Shown: positions 15,463 to 24,705 of the stretch, one piece after another
How the letters are laid out: the number at the start of each line of letters is the position of its first letter
Position numbering within the stretch: the stretch's first letter is position 1
From: UBA7683 sp964643895
GTDB lineage: Bacteria > Patescibacteriota > Saccharimonadia > Saccharimonadales > UBA7683
Assembly: GCA_964643895.1 (NCBI GenBank)
Contig: CAZXUE010000001.1
Location: 46,709-110,708, forward strand
DNA length: 64,000 bases
Reading direction: 5' to 3'
The notes under the pieces: generated by a model
The model's database searches: none
The model's input: the letters and a program-made list of their open reading frames with translations, nothing else
Told to the model about the DNA's origin: nothing
Position numbers and translations under genes: made by a program

Positions 15463-18400
15463 TTGCAACGCATTCTGGTTCAAAAAATTCGTGAAGGCGA
15501 GCAGTCAACTCATCCTTGATGGTAATTTTAAACGGCATCCTAAGTGCTGTTTTACCGGTATTTTCACCTAGGACCAGAATTAACTCGTCTTCACCGGGAT
15601 GCTCTGAAGCCACTTTTTTCAGTGCCAGCAGCTTTTCATTATCGTTTGGATCTTTTACGTGGACAAAGAGCTTTTGAGTTGGCGTGGCTGTAGGCGAAGA
15701 AATAAGTGGCGGCAAACTGCTGGGCTTGCTTTTACCAGATGGAGCAGAGCCTTTGGGCGGTTTAGGCTTTTTACCTTTGGCTTGGTAGCTTTTAGCGTCT
15801 TCCTCGGATACGACATTTGCTTGATCGACCATCAGCTTGAGCTCTTGACCAATGTTACCATCGCGATCTTTGTAATTAATTTTTCCTTTTGCCAAAACAA
15901 CCCGATCTTGTTGCCATACTGAATTGAGTTTTTCGTATACCCCTGGAAAAACGATGAGTTCACACTCGCCTGTTTTATCTTCAAGTTTTACAAATGCCAT
16001 TTTTGAACCATTTTTAGTTGTAATGGAACGAATAGTCGTCACAACTCCACCGAGCGTGACTGTCTTGCCCTCCATACTATCGTTTATCTCGTTCATGGCC
16101 AGTGTATTTTCTTCCAGATATGTTCCGAAACCATCAAGCGGATGCCGACTCAGGTACAAGCCCAGCAACTCACGCTCAGCCAGCAACATATCGTGTTCCT
16201 TCATTTGCTCCGGAGCTTTTTCAAACTTATATTGGGGCGCAATGCTTGGGGCGGCGCCGTCAATACCGCCAAAAAGATCGGCCTGATTTGTTTCCTTCTC
16301 CTTATGGATTTTTGATCCAAGACCGAGCAGCCCCTCAAGATTAAACAAGAGATCACCGCGAGTTTCACCTAAACTATCGAATGCACCAGATTTAATTAAG
16401 CTTTCCCATACTTTACGGTTCACTTTTCTGGTATCAACTCGTTCTACAAAATCCATAACGCTCTTGAACGGTCCGGTTTCTTCTCGTACACGAATAATTT
16501 CTTCAACTGCACCGACGCCAACATTTTTAATGGCACTCATGCCAAAACGAATCTGATTTTTATCTTTTACGACACCGAACTCAACATATGATTCATTTAC
16601 GTCCGGCAATAATACCTCAATACCCATATGACGACACTCGTTGATTTCTATTGCCAAACGGTCAATATCATCAGCATCGCTAGTCATAAGTGCAGCCATG
16701 AAGGCATCTGGATAGTGTGCCTTGAGATATGCTGTCCAGTAAGCAATTAGTCCGTAGCATGCAGCATGAGATTTGTTGAAGCAATAGGCAGCGAACTCTT
16801 CAAGCTGTTTCCAAAACTTTTCCATGAGATCACGTGAGATACCTGATTGCTTTCCGCCACCTTCAATCATTTTGTCTTTCATTTTAGCCATCAGTTCAGC
16901 GTTCTTTTTTCCAATTGCTTTCCTCAAAGTGTCAGCTTCACCCCCTGTAAAGCCACAGACTTCTTTTGAGATCTGCATGACTTGTTCTTGATATACCAAA
17001 ATACCATAAGTATTCTCAAGAGCTCCCTTCATGCTTTTGTGCGGGTAACTTATTTGCTTCTGACCATGCTTACGAGCAATAAAGTCGCCAATAAATTGCA
17101 TCGGCCCTGGGCGATAGAGCGCTACCATGGCCACAATATCTTCAAACACCGTTGGCTTGAGTTCTCTCAAGTAGCGCTTCATACCAGCGGATTCCAACTG
17201 AAAGACACCAGTTGTATCTCCGCGCTGGAATAATTCATAGGTTTTTTCATCATCAAGCGGAATTTCTTCCGGAATGATACTTGTTTTATACACTGCCTTG
17301 ATAATGCGGATGGCATTACGGAGAATGGTTAAATTTGAGAGGCCAAGAAAATCCATCTTCAAAAGACCGAGGTCTTCAACCGGGCCCATCGGGTATTGGG
17401 TAGTAATAACCTCTTGTTTAGTACCATCGGCAAGTAGTACTTGCTTCTGGGCACGTTCAAGCGGAATAAACTTAACAATTTCATCCGGCGCAATTACCAC
17501 GCCGGCCGCATGAACGCCGTGGCTGCGCACTGTTCCTTCAAGTCGGATAGCCAGATCGATCACCTCTTTGGACGTGGTGTTTGTTTCATACTCGCGCTTT
17601 AAATCAGGGTCCTCTTGAATACTAGTCGCCAGCGGAATATGGCGTCCTTGAATGGGGGGCGGTATTAATTTTGCCAGACGATCAGCATCAGCGTAGGGGA
17701 CTTGCTTCACTCGGGCCACATCACGAACTGCGGCTCGCGCAGCCATTGTGCCAAAAGTAACAATGTTTGCTACCCTGTCAGACCCGTACTTATCTGCGCA
17801 GTACTGAATTACCTCGTTGCGACGGGTATCCTGGATATCGATATCAATATCAGGCATCGAGATACGATCAGGATTTAAGAAACGCTCAAACAGCAAGTCG
17901 TATTTAATAGGATCGAGCTCGGTAATACGTGTTGAGTATGCAACTATCGAACCAGCAGCCGAACCACGACCCGGGCCAAAAACAATGCCTCGATCTTTCC
18001 CCCAACCAATAAAATCAGAAACTATCAGAAAGTATCCATTGAATCCCATTTTATCAATCACGTCGAGTTCAAATTCTGCTCGTTCCAGAATATCTTCGGG
18101 CAACGTCTGAATGGCCTCTTCTTTAGTAATTTTTTTAGACTTCGCCTCGTCAACTCGGCCATATCTCCACGCAAGTCCTCTGTAAACCAGAAGATGGAGG
18201 TACGACTTTTCGTCGTAAGGCTTTGGTACGGGGAATTTTGGAATGAGAATTTTACCAAGTTCAAGCTCCACTTCGCAGCGATCAGCGATAGCCTTAGTGT
18301 TCATTATCACTTCAGGGTACTCACCTCCCCAGCGTTTAATGACTTCTCCTGCCGGCTCAACGTGCAGTGGAAAATCCTTCAAGCTCATTCTGTTTTCATC

Positions 18401-19135
18401 TGCCAAAAACGAGCCCGTTCCCACACACAGAAGTGCCTCGTGAGCATCTTGATCCTCATGTTTTAGATAATGCGCATCACACGTAACCACTACTGGGATA
18501 TTGAGTTTTTTACCAAGCTTTAAAACCGCCTCATTGATCGTTTGCTGCTCACTGCTATGAAGCAGATTGTCTGGATGTCCGTGATCTTGAATTTCCAAAT
18601 AGTAGCGATCACCGAAGACCGATTTGTACCACTTTGCCACCCCTTCAGCTTGTTCAAATTGCCCGTTTTTTAAAGCACTGCCTACTTCGCCGCTCATACA
18701 CGCACTAGTAACAATCAGGCCTTCGTTATATTGCTCGAGTAATTCGTGATCAACTCTGGGGTAGTAATAGTAGCCATCTAAATTTGCTGTGGTAGAAAGT
18801 CGCATCAGGTTTTGGTAACCCACGTTATTCATAGCGATGAGAATAAGGTGAAAACGGGCCTTATCTTTTTGCGGATCTTTATCTTTATGCCCGCGAGCTG
18901 CAACGTATGTTTCTATTCCGATTAACGGCTTGATGTCCGCACCTTTAGCGGTCTTGTAAAAGTCAATTGCACCTGAGAGGGTGCCGTGGTCAGTCATGGC
19001 CACTGCCTGCATGCCATCTTCTTTCACAAAATCAATGAGTTTTGGAATCTTAGTCAAACCATCCAGTAAACTGTACTGCGTATGATTATGCAGATGCACA
19101 AAATCACTGCTTTTAAGCGCTGCTTTTACTCCCAT
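15452..19135 (-). CDS. dnaE: DNA polymerase III alpha subunit
   Basis: A replicative polymerase of about 1227 residues. The N-terminal PHP domain starts HLHNHTQYSLLDG and keeps HGTLSG. The polymerase core has GPGRGSAAGSIVAY and PDIDIDIQD (catalytic aspartates), followed by the finger and beta-binding regions. A helix-hairpin-helix-like segment and an OB fold (VTLGGVVTTIRSITTKNGSKMAFVKLEDKTG) follow, then a low-complexity K/P/S linker and a C-terminal domain. The frame opens at a TTG (19144), but that codon overlaps the -10 hexamer TATAAT (19144-19149). The ATG at 19135, 8 nt from the -10, is the likely start. Divergent from recF. Confidence 0.96.
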   Translation of the reverse strand: MGVKAALKSSDFVHLHNHTQYSLLDGLTKIPKLIDFVKEDGMQAVAMTDHGTLSGAIDFYKTAKGADIKPLIGIETYVAARGHKDKDPQKDKARFHLILIAMNNVGYQNLMRLSTTANLDGYYYYPRVDHELLEQYNEGLIVTSACMSGEVGSALKNGQFEQAEGVAKWYKSVFGDRYYLEIQDHGHPDNLLHSSEQQTINEAVLKLGKKLNIPVVVTCDAHYLKHEDQDAHEALLCVGTGSFLADENRMSLKDFPLHVEPAGEVIKRWGGEYPEVIMNTKAIADRCEVELELGKILIPKFPVPKPYDEKSYLHLLVYRGLAWRYGRVDEAKSKKITKEEAIQTLPEDILERAEFELDVIDKMGFNGYFLIVSDFIGWGKDRGIVFGPGRGSAAGSIVAYSTRITELDPIKYDLLFERFLNPDRISMPDIDIDIQDTRRNEVIQYCADKYGSDRVANIVTFGTMAARAAVRDVARVKQVPYADADRLAKLIPPPIQGRHIPLATSIQEDPDLKREYETNTTSKEVIDLAIRLEGTVRSHGVHAAGVVIAPDEIVKFIPLERAQKQVLLADGTKQEVITTQYPMGPVEDLGLLKMDFLGLSNLTILRNAIRIIKAVYKTSIIPEEIPLDDEKTYELFQRGDTTGVFQLESAGMKRYLRELKPTVFEDIVAMVALYRPGPMQFIGDFIARKHGQKQISYPHKSMKGALENTYGILVYQEQVMQISKEVCGFTGGEADTLRKAIGKKNAELMAKMKDKMIEGGGKQSGISRDLMEKFWKQLEEFAAYCFNKSHAACYGLIAYWTAYLKAHYPDAFMAALMTSDADDIDRLAIEINECRHMGIEVLLPDVNESYVEFGVVKDKNQIRFGMSAIKNVGVGAVEEIIRVREETGPFKSVMDFVERVDTRKVNRKVWESLIKSGAFDSLGETRGDLLFNLEGLLGLGSKIHKEKETNQADLFGGIDGAAPSIAPQYKFEKAPEQMKEHDMLLAERELLGLYLSRHPLDGFGTYLEENTLAMNEINDSMEGKTVTLGGVVTTIRSITTKNGSKMAFVKLEDKTGECELIVFPGVYEKLNSVWQQDRVVLAKGKINYKDRDGNIGQELKLMVDQANVVSEEDAKSYQAKGKKPKPPKGSAPSGKSKPSSLPPLISSPTATPTQKLFVHVKDPNDNEKLLALKKVASEHPGEDELILVLGENTGKTALRMPFKITIKDELTARLHEFFEPECVAIKP

Positions 19136-19143
19136 ATACTTCA

Positions 19144-19189
19144 ATTATACAGCACAACCCCACCGAAAAGTGCCCTACCCTTGTATACT
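19144..19189. promoter_or_regulatory. Divergent leaderless promoters of dnaE and recF
   Basis: TATAAT on the minus strand at 19144-19149 lies 8 nt before the dnaE ATG. TATACT on the plus strand at 19184-19189 lies 8 nt before the recF ATG at 19198. Both mRNAs would begin at or next to the start codon. Confidence 0.6.
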
Positions 19190-19197
19190 AATTACTA

Positions 19198-20283
19198 ATG
19201 GTGAACAAAGTGGCTTCTTTACAGCTTAGCAACGTACGTTCGCATCAAGCGACTGATTTTCAATTTGTCAGCGGCATGAACGCGATTGTTGGTCCTAACG
19301 GCAGCGGAAAAACAACGGTCCTAGAGGCTCTATACACGCTCCTTCGCGGCAGTAGTTTTAAGGGTACTATTTCTGAAATTGCCCGCTACAGCGAAAACCG
19401 GTTTCGTATGCACCTTGAGCTAAGATCTGAAAAGAGCAAGTTTGAGCGCTCACTAAGCTTTCAGCAGAATGAAGAAGTGGTGCAAAAAAAATGGCAGATT
19501 GAGGGTAAGTCCACTGCTCGTTTGCCGATTGCCAGTCGATTGCCAGTCGTTTTATTCGAGCCTGACCTTGCCCGCTTAATTAGCGGCAGCCCAGAACGAC
19601 GCCGTCACTACCTTGACCATATTACCAGTCAACTGGACCTCGAAATCGCCATCACCCAAAATCGATTCGAACGCACACTGAAGCAACGCAATCAGCTGCT
19701 TAAAAAAATACGTGAGAGCGCCGCACAATCCACTGACGAACTCTTTATATGGAATACCCAGCTTGCACGCCTGAGTGAGGTAATTGTTGCCGCACGGCAT
19801 CAAGTGCTCGAAAGGCTTCAGAAAGAAATAAGCACTTATTACCAAAACCTTGGAGGTACAGACCAAGTGTTGCTAACCTATACCAGTCGTGTCAGCTCTG
19901 AGCCAAGTAACTATGCCTCTCGGTTAATGCAGTTTCTGGAAGCCAGTGTACAGCGCGATATTATTCTTGGCTACACTGCATTTGGGCCGCATCGTGATGA
20001 TATTGAGGTCCGGCTTGCTGATCAGCCAGCATTACAGCGAGCCAGTCGAGGAGAAGTGAGAACCCTTGTCATTGCACTGAAGCTTCTCGAGACCGAACTG
20101 CTTTCTCAACATTTTGCAGGCAGCACTATTCAACCAACTTTACTGCTTGACGATGTACTGAGCGAACTTGATCTGGTGCATCAAGAGCGCGTTTTAGCTG
20201 GCTTTAAAGACCATCAGGTGTTTTTAACCACTACTGACGCACACGCCCTCACGCCCGGAGTTCACACAATAGCACTTGGCTGA
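19198..20283 (+). CDS. recF: DNA replication and repair protein RecF
   Basis: A 361-residue SMC-like ATPase that helps load RecA at gapped DNA. The Walker A is GPNGSGKTTVLEALY (about residues 33-47). The ABC-type signature region is RASRGEVRTLVIALKLLE, and the Walker B is PTLLLDDVLSELD. The typical RecF segments VVLFEPDLARLISGSPERRRHYLD and TAFGPHRDDIEV are present. The length is standard. The promoter is leaderless. The usual dnaA-dnaN-gyrB neighbours are missing, and dnaE is the divergent partner. Confidence 0.95.
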   Translation: MVNKVASLQLSNVRSHQATDFQFVSGMNAIVGPNGSGKTTVLEALYTLLRGSSFKGTISEIARYSENRFRMHLELRSEKSKFERSLSFQQNEEVVQKKWQIEGKSTARLPIASRLPVVLFEPDLARLISGSPERRRHYLDHITSQLDLEIAITQNRFERTLKQRNQLLKKIRESAAQSTDELFIWNTQLARLSEVIVAARHQVLERLQKEISTYYQNLGGTDQVLLTYTSRVSSEPSNYASRLMQFLEASVQRDIILGYTAFGPHRDDIEVRLADQPALQRASRGEVRTLVIALKLLETELLSQHFAGSTIQPTLLLDDVLSELDLVHQERVLAGFKDHQVFLTTTDAHALTPGVHTIALG

Positions 20284-20547
20284 TTAGTTCTCGAGTGTTT
20301 GTTTGATGTTTTCTGAAATATCATTAATAAAGGGTACGCTATTAAACAGTGACAGTCCCCACAGAATAATAGTCACTATAATTGCGGCTCCAATTATTGA
20401 ACCAACACTGAAGAAGATACCCCGAAAGAAGTTTTCGATATATAAACGCTTTTTACTCACATAACCCGCCGCCAACAGATATTCAAGAGCTTGCACGGCA
20501 GCCTTTTCGTCTATTGATGGCTGTTTTTTTGTTGTATGCTTACTCAT
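20284..20547 (-). CDS. Small membrane protein resembling DUF5665
   Basis: An 87-residue protein with a soluble N-terminal helix (EKAAVQALEYLLAAGYVSKKRLYIENFFRG) and one long membrane segment (about residues 48-68, VGSIIGAAIIVTIILWGLSLF), then a short amphipathic tail. The layout, a charged helix ending in an aromatic-rich turn before one helix, resembles DUF5665 proteins, though I have not verified it by search. It is the last gene of a four-gene run of small membrane proteins (20284-21398) with gaps of 2-12 nt. Role unknown, probably in the envelope. Confidence 0.65.
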   Translation of the reverse strand: MSKHTTKKQPSIDEKAAVQALEYLLAAGYVSKKRLYIENFFRGIFFSVGSIIGAAIIVTIILWGLSLFNSVPFINDISENIKQTLEN

Positions 20548-20559
20548 AATAACCCTTCC

Positions 20560-20730
20560 CTATTCTTCAGGATCAAAAGGAAACCCTGCCTCGATAGCTT
20601 CATCAAATCTGGGTGCATTCGCAGCAACTACTCCAGCTAATAGTAGTACGAGACTTCCTGCTACCCCAAGCGCTTCTCTAGCCGACTTCCCGACTTTTTC
20701 TACTAAAGATGGTCGGGTTTCTGTGCTCAT
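20560..20730 (-). CDS. Small single-pass membrane protein, 56 residues
   Basis: A short ORF, MSTETRPSLVEKVGKSAREA followed by a hydrophobic segment (LGVAGSLVLLLAGVVAANA) and an acidic tail ending FPFDPEE. It fills the space between the YtxH-like gene and the DUF5665-like gene on the same strand, with gaps of 6 and 12 nt. The composition and position support a real gene. No family is recognised. Confidence 0.6.
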   Translation of the reverse strand: MSTETRPSLVEKVGKSAREALGVAGSLVLLLAGVVAANAPRFDEAIEAGFPFDPEE

Positions 20731-20736
20731 AAATCT

Positions 20737-21150
20737 TTACTTTGTGGCGTTCTTTACTTTTGTAGCAATTTTATTCTTGAGAGCAGCCAGATCCTTGAGA
20801 AGCTGGTCAATTGTCGCATCATCATTATCGTCATCACCACTTTTTATTGAAGTGATTGCTGCTTTTACACGCTCTTTCAGCTCATCTGCTTTTTTGCCGA
20901 GCTCTTCAGCCTCTTCCTTCGCTTTACCTTGAAGCTCTTTGGCCTTGGCTTTTGCTTCATCAGAAAGTTTTCCAAGCTCTTTATGGGCCTCTTTTAATTT
21001 TCGTTCAGCTGAACCTTTAATTTCACCTGCTTTATTCTTAATATCCTCGCGAGTTTCCTTACCGCTTTTTGGCGCGGTCAACAAACCAGTTACCACGCCC
21101 GCTACTGCGCCAATAATGATACCAAGACCAAATTTTTTACCTTTTGCCAT
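20737..21150 (-). CDS. YtxH domain protein
   Basis: A 137-residue protein with an N-terminal Gly-rich membrane segment (GLGIIIGAVAGVVTGLLTAPKSGKETREDIKNK), the signature of YtxH/gas-vesicle-like small stress proteins. A long K/E/A-rich helical or coiled-coil region (about 40-100) and an acidic patch (GDDDNDDA) follow. The family's biochemical role is unclear, and members are often general-stress proteins in Gram-positives. GAAAGG lies upstream of the ATG. It sits 2 nt after the preceding small membrane gene and is surely cotranscribed with it. Confidence 0.85.
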   Translation of the reverse strand: MAKGKKFGLGIIIGAVAGVVTGLLTAPKSGKETREDIKNKAGEIKGSAERKLKEAHKELGKLSDEAKAKAKELQGKAKEEAEELGKKADELKERVKAAITSIKSGDDDNDDATIDQLLKDLAALKNKIATKVKNATK

Positions 21151-21152
21151 AT

Positions 21153-21398
21153 TTATGCACCTTTCTTATGGTTCTTAACTGCCTTCTGAACGGCATCAAA
21201 TATATACTTCCCTGCAACCGCCGGGCTCATAAACTTAGAGATATTTGAAGCATTCTCAACAACAGATTCCGCCTTCTCAGAAATTCGTTTGATTGATTTT
21301 ATAACCTTGAGAACATATACGACGGTAATGATCGTAAGTAATAATGCTAACACCAAGAACGAGCTGAGAATAATAACCAAAATTTCAAATGCATTCAT
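21153..21398 (-). CDS. Small membrane protein, DUF948-like
   Basis: An 81-residue protein: an N-terminal membrane helix (about residues 5-33) followed by an amphipathic helix (KVIKSIKRISEKAESVVENASNISKFMSP) and a basic end. This layout is like the DUF948 proteins that commonly accompany YtxH genes, which supports the pairing here. It is the first gene of the four-gene run. A TAGAAT hexamer ends 7 nt before its ATG, suggesting a leaderless promoter for the operon. Confidence 0.7.
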   Translation of the reverse strand: MNAFEILVIILSSFLVLALLLTIITVVYVLKVIKSIKRISEKAESVVENASNISKFMSPAVAGKYIFDAVQKAVKNHKKGA

Positions 21399-21439
21399 GA
21401 TACTTATTCTATCATTATCTGCAACTGAATGAAATCAAT

Positions 21440-22888
21440 CTAAATTTGGAGTAGCTTTTTGATAATCTGCTGCGTCAACCCAGGATTGGCTTGGCCTTTA
21501 GACTTCTTCATAACCTGTCCGACCAAAAAACCAATGGCTTTCATCTCGCCATTTTTCACATCTTTCGCCGCTTTGGCATTTTCAGCCAATACTTCAGCTA
21601 CAATCTTCTCAATTGCGCCCTCATCCGAAACTTGTAACAGATTTTTTTCTTCAGCAAGCTTTTCGGGATCGACACCTTCAGTGATAACACCAACCAAAAG
21701 TTCCTTTGCATTTGTTGAGCTAAGTTTGTCCTGGGCCACCATCTGCGCAAGCCCTAGGAGGCCATCTTGCGCCTGTGGAACCTGCTCCCAGCTTAAAGTC
21801 CCATCACCCACAAGCTTCAGCACTTCTCCAGTAAGCCAATTGGCAATGGTCTTTGCGCTTGATTGATCGTTCTTTGCAATACTTACTACGAAAGTGGCGA
21901 TAGATGGTTCATCTATTAAAGTGTCCGCTTGCGCAACAGCAACACCGAGCTCAGCAAGCCCTGCTCGCAGTTCATGAGGCATTTTTGGCGAACTTGCCTG
22001 AAGACTTGCAATGTATTCATCAGTAAGTACAATCGGCGGCACGTCGGGTTCCGGCATATAGCGGTAATCGTGGGCATCTTCTTTCGTACGCTGCGAGAAG
22101 GTTTTTTGTTTGGCATCATCCCAGCCACGAGTTTCTTGCACTATTGGCTCACCTTTTTCCAACTGTTCAATCTGGCGAGAAACTTCATATTCTATCGATT
22201 TCTCAACTGCTTTGAACGAGTTTAAATTTTTAGTTTCTGTTCTGGTGCCAAGCGCATCAGTTTTACTGACGGAGACATTTACATCAAACCGCATATTACC
22301 GTGATATAAATCGACATCGCTAACGCCAGCATATTTCATTTGAAGATAGAGTGCTTTAGCGTATGCTTTTGCCTCGGCGGCGCTATGCATGTCAGGCTCC
22401 GAAACTATTTCTAGCAGCGGCGTACCTGCGCGATTGAGATCTACGAGTGAATAATCTTTGCCTGCTGGATGAGTGGATTTACCGGCGTCTTCTTCCATAT
22501 GAGCGCGAGTAATGCCAATTTTTTTAGCCTCGCCATCAATTATAATCTCAACCCAGCCACCAAGGATGATCGGCTCTTCAAACTGGCTAATCTGGTACCC
22601 TTTGGGCAAATCCGGGTAAAAGTAATGTTTACGGTCAAACTTAGAAAACTTTTGTGGAGTTGTATTAAGAGCAAATGCTGCTTTGGCCGCCAACTCAATA
22701 GCTTTTTCATTAAGAACCGGAAGTGCTCCGGGCATGCCAAAGCTCACATGCCCAACAGTAGTGTTCGGTGCTTTGCCACGAGCATCATTTGCCTCACCAG
22801 CAAACAACTTACTCTTGGTTTTCAGCTGCACATGGCACTCAATTCCAATTGTCGCTGTATATTGCTTTTTGATGTCGTCAGAAATCAT
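21440..22888 (-). CDS. gatB: Aspartyl/glutamyl-tRNA amidotransferase subunit B
   Basis: A 482-residue kinase-like subunit of GatCAB, which phosphorylates Glu-tRNA(Gln) or Asp-tRNA(Asn) and completes amidation. Family motifs include IGIECHVQLKTKSKLFAG, GMPGALPVLNEKAIELAAKAAFAL, KHYFYPDLPKGYQISQFEEP, EEDAGKSTHP and DLNRAGTPLLEIVSEPDM. The C-terminal YqeY-like tail ends at NPGLTQQIIKKLL. The start overlaps the stop of the HEPN-like gene by one base (TAATG). With gatA and gatC upstream it forms the complete complex, which implies that one or both of GlnRS/AsnRS is missing from this organism. Confidence 0.97.
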   Translation of the reverse strand: MISDDIKKQYTATIGIECHVQLKTKSKLFAGEANDARGKAPNTTVGHVSFGMPGALPVLNEKAIELAAKAAFALNTTPQKFSKFDRKHYFYPDLPKGYQISQFEEPIILGGWVEIIIDGEAKKIGITRAHMEEDAGKSTHPAGKDYSLVDLNRAGTPLLEIVSEPDMHSAAEAKAYAKALYLQMKYAGVSDVDLYHGNMRFDVNVSVSKTDALGTRTETKNLNSFKAVEKSIEYEVSRQIEQLEKGEPIVQETRGWDDAKQKTFSQRTKEDAHDYRYMPEPDVPPIVLTDEYIASLQASSPKMPHELRAGLAELGVAVAQADTLIDEPSIATFVVSIAKNDQSSAKTIANWLTGEVLKLVGDGTLSWEQVPQAQDGLLGLAQMVAQDKLSSTNAKELLVGVITEGVDPEKLAEEKNLLQVSDEGAIEKIVAEVLAENAKAAKDVKNGEMKAIGFLVGQVMKKSKGQANPGLTQQIIKKLLQI

Positions 22889-23280
22889 TACAAAGCCCTC
22901 AGGTCTTTTAGTGATCGTTTGAATTTTCTTATTGCTCGTTCAAATTCTGAGCGGGCTATTTCGGCACCTGGCTCGTGGACTATTCTGTTGCGTAGTTTAT
23001 GCGCACGCCACACTCCATCGATATCACTCAATAACCCTGCCGCGTTATTGAGCCTTTCCCCCATGGTTGAACCGCGAATTCCGGCATGCCGAAGCGCCTG
23101 ATCAACCAAACTATCAGCGGCAATGAGCGCAACGGTGGTATTATTTTCTGACTCGATTTTATCCCAGTGCTTTTGAAAGTGTTGCTTATTCAGTCGAGGT
23201 TTTGAAAAGCGTGCAACCGCCGCCAACAAAAGCAGCAAGCTCGCTGCAACTAGTACTAATACGATCATACTGCTATCCAT
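22888..23280 (-). CDS. Membrane-anchored HEPN-like protein inside the gat operon
   Basis: A 130-residue protein with an N-terminal membrane helix (about residues 5-24) and a helical domain. In that domain NTTVALIAADSLVDQALRHAGI and AHKLRNRIVHEPG resemble the two-helix core of HEPN domains. R-N-R-I-V-H fits the R-x4-H signature that is the RNase active site in many HEPN proteins, but it is also present in non-catalytic members. It overlaps the gatA stop by 8 nt and the gatB start by 1 nt, so it is tightly coupled to the amidotransferase genes. Its function is unknown, and I infer no toxin role since no antitoxin is adjacent. Confidence 0.65.
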   Translation of the reverse strand: MDSSMIVLVLVAASLLLLLAAVARFSKPRLNKQHFQKHWDKIESENNTTVALIAADSLVDQALRHAGIRGSTMGERLNNAAGLLSDIDGVWRAHKLRNRIVHEPGAEIARSEFERAIRKFKRSLKDLRAL

Positions 23281-24703
23281 GTAACACGTCCTCGATCTGC
23301 TTGGAAATTATGAGGAGCTCCTTGTCGTGAAGTTGCGGCGCAATTACCTGCAGGCCAACTGGTAATCCATCGGCTTTTTGGCAAGGCACGCTAATAGCCG
23401 GCACCCCAGCCATACTTGGACCGACTGTCATAATATCTCCCAGATACATAGCAAGTGGGTCGCTCGAATTTTCACCAATTTTAAATGCAGTTGTTGGCGC
23501 TACTGGGCCGACAAGAAAGTCCACGGTTTGAAACACATCATTAAATTCATTGATTAATTTGGTACGCACCGTCTGGGCTTTTTTATAATATGCGTCGTAA
23601 TAGCCGCTGGAGAGTACGTAGGTGCCGATCATAATGCGACGTTTTGCCTCAGTACCAAATCCCTGTTGACGTGCAATAGCGTAACTATCATCAAGCAATT
23701 CGGTATGATTTGCATGATGCCCGAAACGCTGTCCGTCATAACGGGCAAGGTTAGAGCTCACTTCAGCTGGACACACAATATAGTAAACTGCTAGAGCGAG
23801 CGGCAAACTTGGCAAGCTTACTTCAACAATTTCCATACCAGCAGCTTTTAACTTTTCAATACCACCTTCAATTGCCGTGCGCACTTTTGGGTCAAGCCCT
23901 TGGCCAAAATATTCTTTAACAACGCCAACTTTGATGTCTGGTGTCTGGCTTTTGACGTTCGAGACAAGGTAGCTGTCTTGTCTTTTAACTGTAGTGCCAT
24001 CGAGCGGGTCTTGGCCCGCTATTACATCAAGTACTAATGCCACATCCTCTACTGAGTTAGCTATGGGCCCAATTACGTCAGTACTGCTTGCCATTGCAAT
24101 AACACCGCTACGTGAAACAAGGCCATAGCTTGGTTTCAAACCAACCACACCGCAGAAGCTCGCAGGCTGGCGAATTGAACCTCCCGTGTCAGTTCCTAAC
24201 GAGAACGGAGCCAGCTGGAGGGCAACGCTTGCCGCCGAACCTCCAGAAGAACCGCCGGGAACATGTTTGATATCATGCGGATTCTTGGTAACCATAAAAT
24301 CACTATTTTCGGTGCTTGCACCGTGAGCAAATGCATCAAGATTAGCCTTAGCCACACAGATGGCGCCTTCTGCCTCAAGTTTTTCAATCGCCGTGGCTTG
24401 ATATGGAGCATCGAAACCTTTAAGGATATTACTTGCGGCTGTTGTATCGGCACCAAATACAAGAAAATTATCCTTGGCAATAAACGGCACCCCTGCCAAT
24501 CGGCCGGCATTTTCACCCTCAGCCACTTTGGCATCAATTTCATCTGCACGTTCTCGGGCTCGATCTTCAATCTTCGTAATAATCGCCTCGAACTCTGCGT
24601 GTTCATCAATCAGCTTGAGCGATTTTTCTACTAACTCTTTTGCAGATACTCTACCTATATTTACCTCAGCTGCAATTTCAGAAATCATCTTCCAGGTTGT
24701 CAT
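23273..24703 (-). CDS. gatA: Aspartyl/glutamyl-tRNA amidotransferase subunit A
   Basis: A 476-residue amidase-signature enzyme that releases ammonia from Gln or Asn for GatB. The catalytic Ser-cisSer-Lys triad is visible: Lys in AGVPFIAKDNFLV, the cis-Ser in GGSSGGSAASVA, and the nucleophile Ser in GTDTGGSIRQPASFCGVVGLKPSYG. The length is standard. The ATG is 2 nt after the gatC stop. The 3' end overlaps the HEPN-like gene, which is inserted between gatA and gatB. Confidence 0.97.
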   Translation of the reverse strand: MTTWKMISEIAAEVNIGRVSAKELVEKSLKLIDEHAEFEAIITKIEDRARERADEIDAKVAEGENAGRLAGVPFIAKDNFLVFGADTTAASNILKGFDAPYQATAIEKLEAEGAICVAKANLDAFAHGASTENSDFMVTKNPHDIKHVPGGSSGGSAASVALQLAPFSLGTDTGGSIRQPASFCGVVGLKPSYGLVSRSGVIAMASSTDVIGPIANSVEDVALVLDVIAGQDPLDGTTVKRQDSYLVSNVKSQTPDIKVGVVKEYFGQGLDPKVRTAIEGGIEKLKAAGMEIVEVSLPSLPLALAVYYIVCPAEVSSNLARYDGQRFGHHANHTELLDDSYAIARQQGFGTEAKRRIMIGTYVLSSGYYDAYYKKAQTVRTKLINEFNDVFQTVDFLVGPVAPTTAFKIGENSSDPLAMYLGDIMTVGPSMAGVPAISVPCQKADGLPVGLQVIAPQLHDKELLIISKQIEDVLHG

Positions 24704-24705
24704 AC

